Of a DNA stretch of 64,000 nucleotides, positions 13,601 to 23,484 are shown one piece after another. Location of the stretch: the NCBI GenBank assembly GCA_029964075.1, contig CM057129.1:11523430-11587429 (forward strand), in the 5' to 3' direction. The notes beneath the pieces were generated by a model. That model saw only the letters and a list, made by a program, of their open reading frames with translations. It had not been told where the DNA came from and made no database searches. The translations under genes and the position numbers were made by a program. The first letter of the stretch is position 1; every line of letters begins with the position of its first letter. Origin of the DNA: Patiria pectinifera. Lineage: Eukaryota > Echinodermata > Asteroidea > Valvatida > Asterinidae.

Positions 13601-16389
13601 ATACCTAGCACTGCCTAGGGAGTTAGGGTTAAATTAAGAAATAACGTTACAAAACGAACAGTTCTGGGTAATATCTTACCAATCAGATGGGTCCAGATGT
13701 TTCCCGTCTCCGTGTGGATTCTGAAGATGGAGCCAAAGCAACTTTTGAAGGATGGGATCTGGGGCCGGTGGCCAAAGTGCAGGAAGTCGTTGTCCTTGAG
13801 CCAGTCCGGCAGGAGGTTGTGGTGGGTCCCGCGCCAGCGCCAGGCCGCCTCTTTGACTTTGCGGACGAAGCGCTCGGCTTGTTCCGCCGCGGTCTGGGAG
13901 AAGCTTTGGCCCACCACGTCGATGTCTGTCTCGTCGTTACCTTGCTTGGGCTGGACAGGGTGCGAAGAATGACTTAACTTCAATATTTGAACATTTAAAT
14001 CTTCATCCAATCAGACTTGCGATGCATTGCAAAAGAAGATTTGGGATCAATTATAGAGTACCGAAGTGAATACATCACGTGCATGATTCTGCCCGTGAAC
14101 CAACACACGCAACATACTCCATTCCTTTGCACAAGACTTTCTGGTTCAAAATGACGTCACACTTTGGTACTTTATTTATACAAGGTCTATAAAAAAACGT
14201 GTGTACAAGCACAAGGTAGTCAACATGGTCAAGAAAGAACGATCACAGATATAAAATTTCAGGCACGCAGTCAGTCCCTAAAGTCGTTATCAACGATAGA
14301 CACGTTTCCACGTAGTCCGATGATCGGCACGCAAGCACGTGTGGGGCACTCTGGATCTCTCCGTAGTGGCACTTCTCGCTGTTTGGATACCCCAATCCGG
14401 TACAGGAACCCGGCGTATCGGCCACGACCAGATTGAAGACAGTCCAGTTGCACCCATTGTGAACACCAGGTGGTGGCCAGGTGGCTTTCCTGCTTGGCTC
14501 AAGGAGGAATAGTAATCCAAAAAGAGTGGGTCAATATGTGAAAGTTATGAACTTGAACACTGTTGAGTGGCTCAATCTTTAACCCTCCTATGCAAATGTA
14601 CATTCTGAGTCAAGGAGTCCTTTCAGTCCGAATCAATCAAGTGACTGTTTTTCTTTTAAATACTACCGAGTAGTAATAACCTGTAGTATGCATTTCTTTC
14701 TATATAAGTGTGCACAACACATGTAGTGTTCTGTGGTATTTGGTCCTTGACCCCTAAAGAGCCCTTAAGGCGTTAGGGTAAATAGTTAAGAATTACCAGC
14801 GTACATAAAGCCCCAAGTCACACATTCACTGTTGCTGCCAATATCTACGGTTAACCAAGAAATCAATCGGTCACGATGATCCGACGAAATTCGTAGAGAA
14901 ATGGACTTACTAAGAATGCACTATGGTTTCAGGACGGATAGCCATGACTGTCCTAAGGTTTCCCAACCATACACCATGGTTTGTCAAGAATATAGAGGAT
15001 TTGTTGAAGAATATCGACGGTGTTACTAAGAAGAATGACATTAACGCCACGGTTGTCTGCTATTGGGCCACGGATGACCAAGGTTCTCCTACGGCATATT
15101 CATAGTGCCACCTTAGCAGAACCCTAGCACATCCGTAAGATGACGGATAACCACGAAGGTACTAAGGATGAATAGGGTACTCCCACGATTTATCAAGAAT
15201 TTCAAACCGTGGAGATCCGTCGCTCCAAACCGTGAATGTGTGACTTGGGCTTAAAGCAGGATTGACTGGCTGGTTCTGTTTTAAGTATTAAACTTGACAC
15301 AGTTACGCTCTGACTCTGGGCGAGTGATAAAACAGCTGTGACCACAACTTGCCTACAGCAGGGGAAGTGGAAATGAATTTTGACTGTCTGTGAATGTTTG
15401 AATACCTGGAGGGTTAAAGGGTAGTTCATTAGCTTTTCATATATTTCCATCTCTTTATTCATGGATGACAGAGCACCATTGATTTTAAAACAAAGGCTAT
15501 TAATCCCTTTTTTTTGCATATATATCTTTTTTTTTACTAGTGCAAGTAGCTAGTGGTGAAGTGGCTTGCCCAAGGACACAGCAGAACACCAGCAGCTGGA
15601 TTTGAACCCCCGACCCTCTGCTCATGAGCCACGAATACTAACCACTAGGTTTCACTCTCCACATGAGAGAACATGTTCATTTCAAAGACCTCTCATATCT
15701 GCATGAGGGAACGTCTCAAAAGTCGGCACGCTTGGAACGTTCCACCGGGAACAACATCTGATCCAATTGGGAACATGCATTGTTCCCACTGGGATTACAG
15801 CCCGAGAATGACAGGTGATCCCGCATGGAAATTTTTGTCTATGCGCGTGGACTCTTGTTCGGAAATGACCCATTACAGTTGGGAACACGGCACACGTTGT
15901 AACACAGCATGTTCCCGATGGGTACACACATTGTTCCTACATTTGAGATGTTCCCAAATCATTCTGGATAAAAAAATACATTGCTAAATCCCCTTGAAAA
16001 CTCTGCCCGGGCATACATACCTGCGTGTTCGCATCATCATCTTCTTTAGGGGCTGGTTCCTCGATCTCCAACGGCTCTGTAGAAAACTTAGCGACCGGAA
16101 GCTCGGCCGAAATCTGGGTCGTCTCCTCTGGATTCAATCTCTTCTCGCAGTCGCTCTCATCGGCCGAGTCCGAGGACTCCTCGTCGGACGGGACGGACAC
16201 CACGTACTCTTCCTCGGTGGCCAGCGGCACGTGCGACAACATCTTCTTGGCTTTGGCTTGGGCAGATCGGGTGACTCTTCTGGACTGGGGGCTGGTGGTG
16301 GTGGTGGTGGCAACTGTTGAAATTGGTTTGGAAGTTCCTACGGCCCGTTTGCGAAGCCAGTAGTTTCCATTCTCTTCAGTGCCACTCAT
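1464..16389 (-). CDS. ADIPOR: Adiponectin receptor (PAQR family), gene span, five coding exons, 3' end outside window
   Basis: Five exons (16389-16021, 13950-13680, 4250-4067, 2555-2368, 1657-1464) join in phase into an adiponectin-receptor-like protein. In this family the N-terminus is cytosolic and is followed by seven membrane helices. The receptor acts as a ceramidase-like enzyme coupled to AMPK and lipid metabolism. Visible hallmarks are LPDWLKDND, GHRP, IFRIHTETGNIWTHL, SWVFHTVYCHS, LDYSGI and RIPERFFPGKCDIW. The Ser and His of SWVFH match zinc-site residues of the human receptors. The other two zinc histidines belong to the last membrane segment, whose exon should lie left of position 1; I found no match for it in 1-1463. 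All introns have GT-AG ends and phases match at each junction, so the gene looks intact. Intron 2 (about 9.4 kb) is mostly transposon. I cannot tell ADIPOR1-type from ADIPOR2-type; invertebrates often have one ancestral copy. Confidence 0.93.
1760..1985 (+). repeat. SINE/LINE 3'-tail-like repeat
   Basis: The stretch contains AAAGTGTCTTGCCCAAGAAC and a following CCATGGTGCAAACCCATG segment. This resembles the widespread CTTGCCCAAGGNCACA tail shared by L2-type LINEs and their SINEs. It lies in an ADIPOR intron. Identification rests on motif recognition only. Confidence 0.4.
2005..2120 (-). repeat. Interspersed repeat, inverted copy of the 4.3/4.8-kb repeat
   Basis: It shares CATTTAAGAGGAGTAGAAAGT (reverse complement) and flanking sequence with the two direct copies at 4285-4395 and 4755-4870. 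No coding content. It is probably the end of a non-autonomous DNA element. Confidence 0.55.
2368..2555 (-). CDS. ADIPOR: ADIPOR coding exon 4 (membrane helices 3-4)
   Basis: The acceptor ends TTATCCAG and the donor is GCAG then GTATGT; the exon enters in phase 2 and leaves in phase 1. It encodes LDYSGISLLIVGSFIPWLYF, a Tyr/Cys loop (GFYCQS) and YIYISLIVFLGMICMFVAL, ending DQFSTRKLRALRAG. These align with the LDYSG and D-x-F-x-T-x-x-R-x-x-RAG patterns of the human receptors. Confidence 0.94.
3100..3350 (+). repeat. C-rich low-complexity tract (CCCTACCC/CCCACC)
   Basis: This is a nearly G-free stretch rich in CCC runs. Open frames across it translate to Pro/Ser/His-rich strings caused by base composition, not by a gene. 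A G-rich counterpart lies at 5395-5620. Confidence 0.7.
4067..4250 (-). CDS. ADIPOR: ADIPOR coding exon 3 (membrane helices 1-2)
   Basis: Acceptor TGCCAG and donor AA then GTGAGT; the exon enters in phase 1 and leaves in phase 2. It encodes a hydrophobic helix (FIAFVILMIYFLVVSII), a loop (DQENWEKIV) and a second helix (FFTGAVMCMFFSWVFHTVYC). The histidine in SWVFH corresponds to a zinc ligand in the human structures. Open frames overlapping this exon on both strands are shadows. Confidence 0.94.
4285..4395 (+). repeat. Interspersed repeat, direct copy A
   Basis: The stretch starting TTAAAGGGTTCATGACGTG and continuing through ACTTTCTACTCCTCTTAAAT is repeated with few changes at 4755-4870. An inverted copy lies at 2005-2120. 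Copy A appears to be cut by a TAACCCTAACTCCCTAGGC-type end at 4395. Confidence 0.6.
4755..4870 (+). repeat. Interspersed repeat, direct copy B
   Basis: Second direct copy of the 4285-4395 repeat, about 470 bp downstream and in the same intron. An end resembling CCCTTTAAAA at about 5252 may be the other terminus of this element. Confidence 0.55.
5395..5620 (-). repeat. G-rich low-complexity tract
   Basis: The plus strand has dense GGGTTGGG/GGGTGGGG runs with potential to form G-quadruplexes. It looks like the inverted counterpart of the C-rich tract at 3100-3350. The minus-strand Pro-rich frame here is a composition artefact. Confidence 0.65.
7265..8910 (-). repeat. 72-bp tandem repeat array (about 22 copies)
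   Basis: The unit includes GAGAGGAGTAAAACTTGTTA, then ATATTTTTGGGGGACTGCAT and GCTCAAYATAAAAAGAAATA. I count 22 junctions of the ACTGCATGCTC type. Units vary at fixed positions (GTCGGACGAG, GTCGGGCGAG, GTCGAGCAAG; TGCATGC or TGCACGC), giving a two-unit higher-order pattern in 8230-8560. Because 72 is a multiple of three, the minus strand is open for long stretches with a 24-residue repeat containing SPKNINKFYSSRPTALFLF. One-base length changes in the G or T runs break the frame, so I read it as a minisatellite rather than a gene. Confidence 0.92.
9640..10430 (+). repeat. Diverged tandem repeat, unit about 330-370 bp
   Basis: Blocks starting near TATTCTTCG and GGCCTACATTATTT recur at about 9668, 10040 and 10367. 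GAGCATAATTCGTATTAAA and GGAATCTACAAAA recur in the same order within them. The block is AT-rich, non-coding and internal to the 6914-11342 transposon. Confidence 0.7.
12967..13484 (+). mobile_element. MITE with TTAA target sites, copy 2 (inverted relative to copy 1)
   Basis: TTAA at 12967-12970 and 13481-13484 bound a 518-bp element. Its ends match the 805-1351 copy, and its interior is the reverse complement of that copy. It contains the palindrome GGTGCGTCTTAAGACGCACC (near 13299-13319). Confidence 0.82.
13680..13950 (-). CDS. ADIPOR: ADIPOR coding exon 2 (conserved pre-membrane region)
   Basis: The acceptor follows a pyrimidine-rich tract ending CCCTGTCCAG, and the donor is ATTG then GTAAGA; the exon enters in phase 0 and leaves in phase 1. 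It encodes FVRKVKEAAWRWRG, LLPDWLKDNDFLHFGHRP, IPSFKSCFGSIFRIHTETG and NIWTHLIG. This is the most diagnostic block of adiponectin receptors, lying just before and entering the first membrane helix. Confidence 0.95.
14578..15420. mobile_element. Candidate nested MITEs (outer TTTAACCCTCC ends, inner CCAAGTCACACATTCAC ends)
   Basis: The outer inverted ends are TTTAACCCTCC at 14578 and GGAGGGTTAAAGG at 15408. Inside, 14807-15252 is bounded by a CCAAGTCACACATTCAC inverted pair of about 20 bp, typical of a 450-bp MITE. No coding potential. The element sits in ADIPOR intron 1. Confidence 0.6.
15545..15655 (+). repeat. SINE-like tRNA/L2-related tail
   Basis: GTGGCTTGCCCAAGGACACA, then GGATTTGAACCCCCGACC and TACTAACCACTAGGT, closely resemble the conserved 3' region of MIR/L2-type SINEs. 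No intact A/B-box head was identified. Confidence 0.5.
16021..16389 (-). CDS. ADIPOR: ADIPOR coding exon 1 (N-terminal cytosolic region)
   Basis: This exon encodes 123 residues from an ATG at 16389 to a clean donor (CAG then GTATGT), ending in phase 0. The start MSGTEENGNYW is followed by a Thr/Ser-rich and basic stretch (RRVTRSAQAKAKK, about residues 37-49). An acidic Ser/Asp/Glu-rich stretch (about residues 58-120) comes next. Such poorly conserved acidic N-termini are usual in adiponectin receptors, and this one is longer than the human equivalents. The exon assignment rests on in-phase joining to exon 2 and on the open frame. An upstream 5' UTR exon is likely but I could not place it. Confidence 0.8.
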
Positions 16390-16399
16390 ACAAAATGTC

Positions 16400-17190
16400 G
16401 GTTTACCGTCGGCACGAGTAGCTCACTGGTCAGATGGACTAATGAGGATTAAATCAAACAGAACAGTTGTTTGTCACAGAAAAGGCACTGTCGATATCGA
16501 GTAGGACAATCATTTTGTTATGGCAAGGTTAAACTTACTGCCCTCAAACAACGATAACTTGTGCAATTGTTAAATAGTTGAACTCGAGGGGGGGGGGGAG
16601 GGGGCAGGTAGCGCTATCACTGTTGGGAACTTGGGATATGTCTCCTTTCTCTCATGGACAGAAACGCGCACACAACACGGGAAATTTTTTTAGTCTGGTT
16701 CCTCGCAAACATTGCCGTTGTGACTTCCTAATCATGAGATGGGAATCAAACCATTTTACTAATGTAATTAAATGTTGGAGTTCATTTTAAATGAAACAAG
16801 AATATTCTTAATGTTTTGAGACCAAAACAAAACTTGAAAGTGTCGCTTTAGCCTGTTAGCTGGGACATGGGCCCTGCTCTGCCACCCATGAGTTACCCGA
16901 TCAATCCACTACATTTGTGTAGGCCGAAGGTCTTGCAAAAAGTTGCACATCCACTGATGGTAATTTAATAATGTTGTACAACCTACATTGTACATGTACT
17001 TGGCAAAATAGCGTTAACTTAAATTTAGCCAGCGCTGGCTAAATATACACACTTGACTGGCTTTAAACAAACTGAGTGATAAAATACAAATTAGTAATGG
17101 CAGACAATCGTGACAGGTAGCGTAGGTAGATTTTGCAGTCTATGAACAATAAATAATTAATTAGGGCCTAGTGCTGATTTGCATATTATC
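16400..17190. other. Upstream region of ADIPOR, no gene seen
   Basis: About 800 bases upstream of the receptor's start codon, where a promoter or 5' UTR exon would be expected. I see a poly-G run at 16588-16600 and no recognisable TATA box or CpG-dense island. No frame here resembles a protein I know. Confidence 0.4.
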
Positions 17191-17192
17191 CA

Positions 17193-17421
17193 TTAACCCT
17201 AACTCCCCAGCCTAATTTACTAGGGACCATACCTATTCAGGCAAATTCCAACACCCACATGGGAAATTGTACACACACACTGTTGGACTTAGTTTCTGGA
17301 GGTATGCCAACCCCAGTGTAAAAGACCATCTGTTTAGGGGTACTGTACCTACATGTATCCCAACAGATTTAAACACTAACCTACTGTTGGAGTTTGATTG
17401 GTTATGGGCTGTTAGGGTTAA
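17193..17421. mobile_element. MITE with TTAACCCTAAC ends
   Basis: The 229-bp element is bounded by TTAACCCTAAC at 17193 and GTTAGGGTTAA ending at 17421. The outermost TTAA may be the target duplication. Confidence 0.65.
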
Positions 17422-17971
17422 ATAAAAAAAACGCGACACTTCAAAAGATGGAGGACATTACTAGCTTCAAAACGAGGGGTAGTGTTGCATGGGTTTGTAG
17501 GGGTAAGCGTTTGTAGACGTACATACTTATTATTTTTTTTTTTTAGGATTACTGGGCTTTTATAGAGTAGGCCTCAGGCCAAATAAAAATATAAAAAAAA
17601 CATGTTAGCATCCCCGCCCACTTGCTTTTTGAATTTTGGAAGCCGCCTCTTTTTTTTTGTTTTTTTAACAAAAAAAAAAGAGATAGATGTTAAACAGTGA
17701 CATCATTTAGCCTTCTTTGTCTGTCATGATGTCTATTGCATCTAGTCCGTTTAAAGCTGGTACTGTAGGCCCTATGTCATGCATGTCATTTCCTGAAACC
17801 AATGGCGGCCATTTAAAAAAAAAATTACTGGCAGCCATCTTGAAAAATGGCCTGGTCGGGCCGCTTGGGCGGCCATTTTGGAGGGGAAAACAAAATGTTG
17901 CAACCTGACGCTGATTTTTTTCAGCGTCAGAAATATTTAGGAAATTGTCTTGACTCTCCAAAGACTTATCA

Positions 17972-18411
17972 TTAACCCTAACCCCCTAGGCCCTTGTTGC
18001 TTACAACCATCCTCAATCCTCCAAAATCCTCCAAAATGTTTCAACTCCGCCTAAATTTTTCAAAATTTTCAGACAGTCCTGCCTCAAAATGCATTCATCC
18101 TCAATCCTCCAAAATCCTCCTCATCCCAAAACTTTGCACTCGTGTTTAAATGAAGGATAACCAATGCCAAATCCTTCAAAATCATCAGACAGTCCTGCCT
18201 CGAAATGCATTCATCCTCAATCCTCCAAAATCCTCTTGTGCTTCATTCACCATTCATCCTCAATCCTCCAAAATCCTCATGTGCTTCAATCACCATTCAT
18301 CCTCAATCCTGCAGAATCCTCATTTGATTCAATCACCATTTATCCTCAATCCTCTAGAATCCTCCAAAACCGCCAGGAGGATTTTGGAGGAGTGAGGTGG
18401 GTTAGGGTTAA
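17972..18411. mobile_element. MITE with TTAACCCTAACC ends carrying an AATCCTCC-type array
   Basis: Inverted ends TTAACCCTAACC (17972) and GGTTAGGGTTAA (to 18411) enclose a degenerate tandem array. The unit is about CATCCTCAATCCTCCAAAAT (18000-18370). Fragments of the same array occur near 4430-4560. Confidence 0.65.
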
Positions 18412-18809
18412 GCCTAGGCCTGTCAAAGTATCATCTCAATGAAGGTCAGTAAAGGCAAAAATGATGATAAGACATGAATCCGGGACTAGTCTTGGAGACA
18501 CATTTCAATTTTTTTAAGGAAATATTTAGAACATTTTCTTGACTCTCCAAAAACTTTGAAGTTTTTTACACAACCATGACAACCGCTGAAGAAGTGTCAG
18601 TTTGCAACATTCTTTGCAAAAAACAGGGGCCTCCTGCTTCCTTAGTTTCAAAAAGGCAGGATGCTAAACATGTTTTTTTATTTTTTTATTTGGCTAGTAA
18701 GTAGTATAGGCCTACTCACTATACTACAGTCATGACAGTCATGACAAATGAGTAGGCCTAATTGTAGAAAGTTTGAACTTTTCCATTTTCCAATCACAGC
18801 TATAACCCT

Positions 18810-21715
18810 AATCACTAGTTTGATATAGCCCAGGTTGGACGAAGTCTTCATTGCATTACGACTAACGTCCAGGACGAGAATTCTCTACATAAGACCAGTC
18901 ACCACCCAAAATTTGGACCAGATTTTTGTTACCTCGTTACAGAAGCTTATTTCACGCCTACATTTTCTATGTGTCCTTACCTATTGGGCTGATGGGTTCA
19001 GGAATTCCATATGTGATGCTGACCGACATTAATCAGGAAAATAAACTCTAAAGCAGCGTTAAACTTGTACGTGTTTGTAGTCTCTTTTCATCAGTTTATT
19101 CCCAGAGTCGTACGTCATGTACAACGTACGTGCGTACCAAAGCGCGCACGCACGCTAGCGCCCTCATTTGTTTAGTTTTGGTTGGAACCGTGACGTCACT
19201 CCAGCCAACCGATGTCACGAAAACGCTCAACCAATGACCAAAGCCGAAACGTGTTTCTGGTAACTGGCGCGAAAACACGCTCGGTCATTGGATTAGCGCC
19301 TTCAAGTAAGTGCGCGTGCGTATGAGGGTGGTTACTAAGCAAATCGCGCGTGCGCACTGCATATTCATGCTGCATAGTCTGGCCCCCGGACCAGACGTGA
19401 TATGAGCGTCGAGAATAATTGTCCGGTCTAGGGAACCAGACTACACGCTGCACAGACGTACATGTACATCATGTAGTGAAACTGATGAAAAGAGTCTACA
19501 AACACGTACAAGTTTAACGTTGCTTTCGAGTTGATTTTCCAGATTAAGGTCGGTCAGCATCGCATATGGAATTTCTGAACCCAGTGGCCCAATAGATAAG
19601 CAGGGCTCGATTTACCCGGGTGCATGCATGCATGAGTGCATGTAGATTTTTGCTTGTGCATGTACATTGTAGCTTTTTACTGAGCATGCACGACGTGCAT
19701 GTAACTTTTTAGCCACCAAAATACTCATTTCATGCATATATTTACTATTTACAAATGAGTGAGAATAAGAATAAAGTTTGTTGAATACTTGACCAGATAG
19801 TGTACAAACGTGTTATTTCTTTTATATATCCATAAATTATTCCTCGCAGCAGATTCAGAGTACGCGGTAAAATTTGGAGATCCCGATGTCCTGCAACCTC
19901 CTCCGATCATGCATGTGATTTACCACGTGATACAAGCTGCGGATAATTTGGTATCGCACTGACGCTCCAGGCATTCCTCATGTCCGGATCATAAGTGTGA
20001 TTCCAATTATTAGCTACGTTTATCACGTGGTCTTGTTATTGGCCAATCGGACGCCGCCTATCATATGCGCCACTTGAAGCAGACGGGTAGCTCGGATCGG
20101 AGGGCTCCGAGAATTTTGCACGCAAATGACCCTGGGTTCTTGTGTCACTTGTCAGGTTAGAATCTCATTTCTACACGGTCTTCATCGACGGCAAATTTCG
20201 TCGAAATGACACATACTGAACACGCGGGAAGGCAAATTTAGCTTTCTATGTGAGTACTCAACATATGTACGAAATTATGTATGGCGGATCAATTTCAACC
20301 TGTTCGAAATGCTACAACAGCGTGGCGTTGTATACAACGCCACGTTCACGGGTGTACTGTCTACAGGTACATGTAGAAAGTTTGATAAATCAAAGAGAAA
20401 GAATGCCTTCAGAGAAGCAGACGGGTGTAGGCCCTTAGTCAATTGTGGTGCATGTGGGCTTTTCTTGGTGCATGTAGGTTTTTTGGTCTACATGCACCAG
20501 TGCATGCTAGCCCTGGTGGACTCCCTTTCCTCCCTACGTTACGGAGGGAGTCCTGAGTACACATGTGCTCACAACCGGACGAAAACACCTTACCAATAAT
20601 TCTTACCAATAATTTTAATATTTTACCTTGTTGGAGAAGCTAATTTTTACGTCGTAGTATTCTATGTGTCCTTATCTGTTAGTACGCTGGGTTCAGGAAT
20701 TCCATATGCGATGCTGACTGACGTCAATCAGGAAAATAAACTCGAAAGCATCGTTAAACTTGTACGTGTTTAGTCTCTTTTCATCAGTTTCTCACCGCCG
20801 AGTCTATTCTAGTCGTACATCATGTACGTCTGTACTGTGCAGCGTGTAGTCTGGTTCCCTAGACCGGACAATTATTCTCGACGCTCATATCACATCTGGT
20901 CCGGGGGCAGACTATGCTGCATGAATATGCAGTGCGCACGCGCGATTTGCTTGGTAACCACCCTCATACGCACGCGCACTTACTTGAAGGTGCGGTCGCT
21001 AATCCAATGACCGAGCGTGTTTTCGCGCCAGTTACCAGAAACACGTTTCGGCTTTGGTCATTGGTTGAGCGTTTTCCTGACATCGGTTGGCTGGAGTGAC
21101 GTCACGGTTCCAACCAAAACTAAACAAATGAGGGCGCTTAGCGTGCGTGCGCGCTTTCGGATTGTACGCACGTACATTTGTACATTATCATGTACATTGT
21201 ACATGACGTACGGCTCTGGGAATAAACTGATGAAAAGCGACTACAAACACGTACAAGTTTAATGTTGCTTTGGAGTTTATTTTCCTGATTAACGTCAGTC
21301 AGCATCGCATATGGAATTCCTGAACCCAGTGGCCAATAGATAAGGATACATAGAGTATGTTGGCGTGAAATAAGCTTCTATAACGAGGTAAAACATAACA
21401 AAACTCGGGTAAAAATGTTGGGGTGGTTTCATGTAGAAAAGTCTTGTCCTGGACGTTAGTCGTATTGCAATGAAGACTTCGTCCAACCTGGGCTACAGTG
21501 CATGCCACTTTTTTTTTTGTAAATCGAGCCCTGTCATGCCTGTAGATAAGGACACATAGAATACTACGACATAAAAATTGGCTTCTCCAACAAGGTAAAA
21601 ATATTGAAAATATCGGTCATAATTTTTTTCGCCCGGTTTTGAGCACTTTATACCCTGGACTCCCTCCGTTACGTAGGGAGGAAAGGGAGTCCACCTGGGC
21701 TATAGTTTGATATTA
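18810..21715. repeat. Large inverted-repeat structure (about 2.9 kb) with nested MITE pair
   Basis: The left arm (about 18830-19590) is the reverse complement of the right arm (about 20690-21490). Outermost pairing is GTTGGACGAAGTCTTCATTG at 18834 with its complement near 21486. Each arm holds a roughly 600-bp MITE (18990-19595 and 20690-21335) with long ends including AACTTGTACGTGTTTGTAG. The spacer (19600-20690) contains GCATG-rich sequence and a hairpin at 20518-20556. The ACTCCCTCCGTTACGTAGGG motif recurs at 21660. No gene is visible. Confidence 0.75.
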
Positions 21716-21930
21716 CAATAAAAAGGTGACATGCGGGCGACAAGTGATGGTCATTTGATGTGTAATAAAACACGATTGAATGAAAGTCTGAGTGCTGAGT
21801 GAGAACCATTGTTATTTGTATTGATAATTGAGCTACCCACCGATTTTTTTTTATTTTTTATTTGGCCTTGGCCAAGTTCCGACGTAATTAATTTGGTAAG
21901 GCAATACCACCCCTGACTACATGCACAGGT

Positions 21931-22396
21931 AGCCCCATAAATGTGGACTATTTACTGGACTGCCTCCGTAAACATAGGCCACACATCCACATGTGCAAAA
22001 ACGTGTCGCACTTTGCCACATTTTGATTTTCACATTTAGGCTTAGTTTGTAGGTTTTTTTTGCTTTAGAAGCATACTCACCCTCTTTATACTTAGGCGAA
22101 TCAGAAAGTGCTGCCTTTTTCAGATGTCCATTTTTCGTGAAATTTCCAGATACATTTGCACACGTTTGTGTATCAAAATTTCAACATGAAATTTCACAAA
22201 AATTAGACATCTGAAAAAGGCAGCACTTTCTGATTAGCCTATAAAGAGGGTGACAATGCTTCTAAAGCAAAAACCCCTACAAAGTAAGCCTAAATGTGAA
22301 AATCAAAGTGCGACATGTGGATGTGTAGTCGTACATGTGGATGTGTGGCCTATGTTTACGGAGGCAGTCCAGTAAATAGGCCACATTTATGGGGCT
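21931..22396. mobile_element. Foldback MITE, arms about 220 bp
   Basis: AGCCCCATAAATGTGG at 21931 pairs with its complement ending 22396. Nearly the whole element is one long palindrome, including GAAAGTGCTGCCTTTTTCAG and its inverted copy, around a short loop near 22150-22190. Confidence 0.82.
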
Positions 22397-22651
22397 AAGG
22401 TACTACAGGTCATGTAGTCCACTAACACAAACCATGGAAAATAAGCAAGAATCGCAAAATAAAGCAAAATCAAAAATACAGGACTTACCGGCTTAGAAGA
22501 GTTTCTCGTTTTTCCGGCCAGCCTCGTACATGTCGTACCGCACTGTGCGTACAATTACCATACTACGCAGTACCTACGTACGTACGTGTGTTATGTAAAT
22601 AATGTGTCACGCCATATCATTAGCAAACCACGCACGAGATCATTGAAGGTT

Positions 22652-23095
22652 GCAGGCCAGTAAATAGGCCCCAAATTGTCTACGCCGGCCAAGTAACGAT
22701 TTGCATGGCCTCAAAATCTTCAGTATTTGAGAGTATTGTGGGCCATGAACTTGAGGGTTTGTAAAAAATACAGGTGGAAGCCATGCACAGGACTGGGAGC
22801 TTGCAGTTCTGTGTAATTTAGATGTAATTTGGACCCTAAAAGCGCTCTATTTTGCAGTGGAGTGTAGGCATCGTTTTTCAAAATGGCGATGGGCTTCAGC
22901 ACTATTTTAAGGGGTGATCATCTTCGGATGGAAATTTCTCCTAAAAGTCATTAGTTAACCCCCCAAAAATTGAAAAGAAAATGAAAGATGGTGAAATAAA
23001 CTTTAGTTTGACGTGTGTCTCGAACACCTTGGAGAGTTGTGAGTATTTTTCCTGCATTTCTGAAGTGGGGCATTTATCATTGGGTCTATATACTG
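22652..23095 (-). mobile_element. CCAGTAAATA-family element, inverted copy
   Basis: This is the reverse complement of the units at 55.5-57.8 kb. It shares AAAATCTTCAGTATTTGAG, the AGCGCTCTATTTTGCA segment and GGTGATCATCTTCGGATGG. The right terminus is degraded. Confidence 0.7.
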
Positions 23096-23484
23096 CGGGG
23101 CCCAGCGAAAAAATATCTGTGACGGATACGGGCTATGACGTCATATTCAAGACCTTATCGCAGCATCACAACAGTGTTCCGCCAAATGAGGGCGCTATGT
23201 AAGATTAACGGTATAAATGGCTCTCATAAAATAATAGACCTTTAATTTAAGTGTATCAGCCATTATCGTAGAGGGGAGTGTCTTTGTTTTTGCTGGGATA
23301 TGAATAGGGAAACAAAATAATACACTTATTCGTTCAAATACTGTAAAAGAGCACGTACAGGGCTAATTTACTACACAAAAAGAAAATAAAATCATCTATA
23401 ATATTTGTCATAGTCAGCGATCAAACTTGCCGCCACTGCTCTCAATTTAGTTTCTGCTGATGACAACCATGACAGCTAGTTCAT

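Noticed and set aside
13687..13977. Plus-strand frames opposite ADIPOR exon 2
   Set aside because: They are shadows of the coding exon, which reads as a conserved receptor on the minus strand.
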